From Rhizobium leguminosarum bv. trifolii WSM2297 (GTDB lineage: Bacteria > Pseudomonadota > Alphaproteobacteria > Rhizobiales > Rhizobiaceae), in the NCBI RefSeq assembly GCF_000271845.1, contig NZ_JH719392.1:124001-188000 (forward strand): DNA of 64,000 nt. The letters are read 5' to 3'. The notes below the pieces were generated by a model, which ran no database searches, was not told the origin of the DNA, and saw nothing but the letters and a program-made list of their open reading frames with translations. Below, piece after piece: positions 62,161 through 64,000 of this stretch; positions within the stretch are counted from its first letter, which is position 1; the number at the start of each line of letters is the position of its first letter. The translations under genes were made by a program, and so were the position numbers.

Positions 62161-62311
62161 AAAAAAAAGCCCCGCTTGTTTGAACTGACCCCCGAAAGTT
62201 GGACACCCAACTTCGGGGGTCAGTTCAGGTTAGCGGGGCTAGTTTGTTCAGACGGAAAGGTGGCTGCGCCATAGCTGCTGGGGAGCGGACCAAAGCGCAT
62301 CCTCGCGCCAA
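62161..62311. repeat. Direct repeat, right copy, flanking the AAA/DUF4143 gene
   Basis: This is the second copy of the 150-bp block at 60009-60158. It holds the nearly perfect palindrome TGAACTGACCCCCGAAAG, then TTGGACACCCAACTTC, then GGGGGTCAGTTCA (one base bulge), between AGCCCCGCT and AGCGGGGCT arms. The ends TGAACTGACCCCCGAAAGTT match the terminal inverted repeat of IS3-family elements, so the inner palindrome may be a fully deleted IS with only its ends left. On the minus strand the outer hairpin is followed by T residues. Confidence 0.8.
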
Positions 62312-62657
62312 ACGCGCCGCTGCGACAACAGTTCCACACAGTGAAATGTGTTTTGGGCAAATTTCTTTTTCGAGCGCCGCTGCTGAAGCGTCGCAATGAC
62401 AATAACTGAAAGTTTTGCGAGATGCGGCCGAGTTGATCGATTCGGCCCTGTGGTCGAAGTCGCTCAGAATTTATATCTAAATTTATCTAATCCATTGGAC
62501 GATGTCGCGATGGGTTCAAATCCTTTCAGGAGCTTCGATGCGCAGTTGCGGGTCGGCCGTTCGATTCTCATCAAGGCATGACAGTCACATTGCCTAAATT
62601 ACAGATTTGGGCTCAAGGTCATCGTTCATTGGATCGGCTCGGAGATCATCGCGGCTT
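62312..62657. other. Intergenic DNA without a supported gene
   Basis: A GGTTCAAATCC-like T-loop text near 62512 does not belong to a tRNA that I can fold, so it is not called. No gene is supported here. Confidence 0.4.
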
Positions 62658-63953
62658 TTATTTCTGTTGTGGCATCCGACTCTTGTGGGCAGGGATGACG
62701 CGTCGCTCGAGCCACAGATACGCGGCGGCCGTCCAGGAGAATCCGAGGCCGCCGCAGCCTTCGCCGGTGACGGGGTCGAAATATTCGGCAAAACCTTCCG
62801 CTTCGATCGCCGCAATCGTCGATCTCCGCAGCTCTTCGGCGCTATCCGCGTGGCCATTGCGCTTCAGTCCATCGATCAGCAGCCAGTTGATGATCGCCCA
62901 GGCGGGTCCGCGCCAGTAGCGCTTCGGCTCCCAGCTCGCAATACCCGGCTTGGTGGTCGGAAAGGCGACCTTGAGGCTTTTGGACCAAGTCTTCATCTCA
63001 TCGACCAATGCATCCGCGACCGGTTTTTCGAGGTCGACCGAGAGGAGCGGGATGAAGCCGGCTTGTGTTGCTGCCTCGATATCCTGGCCAGAAATGAGAT
63101 CGCGCGAGACGAAGCGTGACAGGGCAGGGCGCCACTGGGCGAGAATCCCCTTCCGGGTCAACGCATTCAACGCTGCGATCTCGGCCGCGTCGTCTACCCG
63201 GCCAAACGCGCGGGCAAGGGCTTCCAAGTCTTCGCCGGCCTTGAGGAGGATCGCGGTCGTCTGGATCTCGGCGACCTTGAATGGCGCCTTTTCCCATTGC
63301 TTCGCCGGATCCCAGCCGCAGGCGGCATAGGTATCGACGAGATGGATGAAGCGGCGGTAATCCTCGTCGCGCGGGCGCATGTCGGCATCCACATGGCCGG
63401 TATCCTTGCGCTCGACAGGCGTATCGGTGGTGGTCGGTACGCGGGCGAGCGCGATGTCCCAGGCGGGAGAATTGTCGCTGCCGCTTTCCCAGGGATGCAA
63501 CAGCGCGATGAGACCGGTGCCATCCGGATCGCGGGCGGAATACCACCAGCGATGCCATTTCAGCGCCGCCTGGTAGAGGGGCAGGGTGCGCGCCTCGGCA
63601 TTCCTGCCTGCGGCTTCATGCAGCCTGCGCAGTGCGATCGCAAAGACTGGAGGCTGGGTTATGCCGGAGGTCGGGATCCGATGCTTCGTGCGCCAGACAT
63701 ACGGCCCCGGGAAATAGGTATCGCTTGGCGCGTGGAAGACGATATGCGGAATCATCCCGTCCGCCCACTGGCCCTCGACCAGCCGCTCGAGCTCGCGATA
63801 GGCGCGGTCTATATCGTAGAGCGCAAAGCCCATGGCGACGAAGGCCGAATCCCAGTTCCACTGGAAGGGGTAGAGGCGGTCGGTCGGCACGGTATAGCCG
63901 CCGCGATCGTTCGCGGCGAGGATGCGCTTCGCCTGGTCGATATGCACGTTCAT
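62658..63953 (-). CDS. GH63-like glycoside hydrolase (glucosyl/mannosylglycerate hydrolase-like)
   Basis: The protein has 431 residues. The (alpha/alpha)6-barrel family signature is visible: PFQWNWDSAFVAMGFALYD near the start with the catalytic Asp, LHPWESGSDNSPAWD (~147), KRYWRGPAWAIINWLL (~354) and the end GEGCGGLGFSWTAAAYLWLE with a candidate catalytic Glu. Length and motifs match bacterial GH63-type enzymes that cleave glucosyl- or mannosylglycerate-type solutes. It has no signal peptide, so it is cytoplasmic. The gene is complete, starting at 63953. The exact substrate is an inference. Confidence 0.85.
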   Translation of the reverse strand: MNVHIDQAKRILAANDRGGYTVPTDRLYPFQWNWDSAFVAMGFALYDIDRAYRELERLVEGQWADGMIPHIVFHAPSDTYFPGPYVWRTKHRIPTSGITQPPVFAIALRRLHEAAGRNAEARTLPLYQAALKWHRWWYSARDPDGTGLIALLHPWESGSDNSPAWDIALARVPTTTDTPVERKDTGHVDADMRPRDEDYRRFIHLVDTYAACGWDPAKQWEKAPFKVAEIQTTAILLKAGEDLEALARAFGRVDDAAEIAALNALTRKGILAQWRPALSRFVSRDLISGQDIEAATQAGFIPLLSVDLEKPVADALVDEMKTWSKSLKVAFPTTKPGIASWEPKRYWRGPAWAIINWLLIDGLKRNGHADSAEELRRSTIAAIEAEGFAEYFDPVTGEGCGGLGFSWTAAAYLWLERRVIPAHKSRMPQQK

Positions 63954-64000
63954 TTCGGATACTCCGGTGTTCTTAGGCCAAAGCGGCCGGAAAGGACTTG
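63954..64000. other. Window edge upstream of the GH63-like gene
   Basis: This is a short upstream stretch for the minus-strand gene. Nothing further is identified; an upstream gene would lie outside the window. Confidence 0.4.

Noticed and set aside
62500..62540. tRNA-like T-loop text GGGTTCAAATCC
   Set aside because: No acceptor, anticodon or CCA end folds around it, so it is not a tRNA.

Overview
The window reads as accessory DNA of an alphaproteobacterium, most likely a Rhizobiaceae member (Rhizobium, Agrobacterium or Sinorhizobium type). This rests on GC-rich sequence, an ArdC-type antirestriction protein, an IS66 element of rhizobial layout, a CadC-like/NB-ARC regulator, Tat-exported enzymes and several small orphan genes of a kind common in rhizobial replicons. 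I saw no rRNA gene, complete tRNA gene or CRISPR array. It could be part of a large plasmid or a chromosomal island; the sequence alone does not decide.

Positions 1-38,931 form a dense defence island. In order: a WYL-type regulator (partial, minus strand) diverging from a small orphan gene; a TM0106-like RecB nuclease-helicase overlapping mcrB and mcrC; a 1,700-residue protein joining a DnaQ-like exonuclease, a RecQ helicase and a UvrD helicase, set between two ~160 bp direct repeats; an AlbA_2/Schlafen-type gene with an orphan partner; a TIR-domain gene plus zinc ribbon diverging from a phospholipase D-like gene with an unknown partner; and a type I restriction-modification operon (hsdM, hsdS, hsdR) carrying a Septu-like ATPase/HNH pair between hsdS and hsdR. 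The island ends with two large, convergent tyrosine recombinases. One is split by a complete IS66 element (32,309-35,103; 8-bp target duplication GCCGTTCC). The other starts about 155 bp from a tRNA 3'-end fragment at 38,906-38,931, which is the probable attachment site.

Positions 39,000-44,500 are a mobile-element margin: an MNT-HEPN fusion, a decayed DUF1778-type antitoxin, an ArdC antirestriction gene, two XRE regulators and a truncated hipA remnant.

Positions 44,475-56,741 hold metabolic genes: an SDR, a large wHTH/NB-ARC/TPR regulator, then a same-strand run of MDR reductase, tautomerase, Tat-exported chloroperoxidase-like hydrolase, Tat-exported metallo-beta-lactamase-fold protein, DsrE-like protein, a second SDR and a Gfo/Idh/MocA oxidoreductase. 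The run suggests detoxification or redox stress handling. A nuclease of the thermonuclease family and a sterol-desaturase-like membrane enzyme follow.

Positions 56,742-64,000 are a patchwork of small orphan genes, an AT-rich patch and an AAA/DUF4143 ATPase gene. That gene lies between two ~150 bp direct repeats, one of which cuts a mocA-like gene, and is preceded by four 22-nt tandem operator-like repeats. The window ends in a GH63-like glycoside hydrolase on the minus strand.
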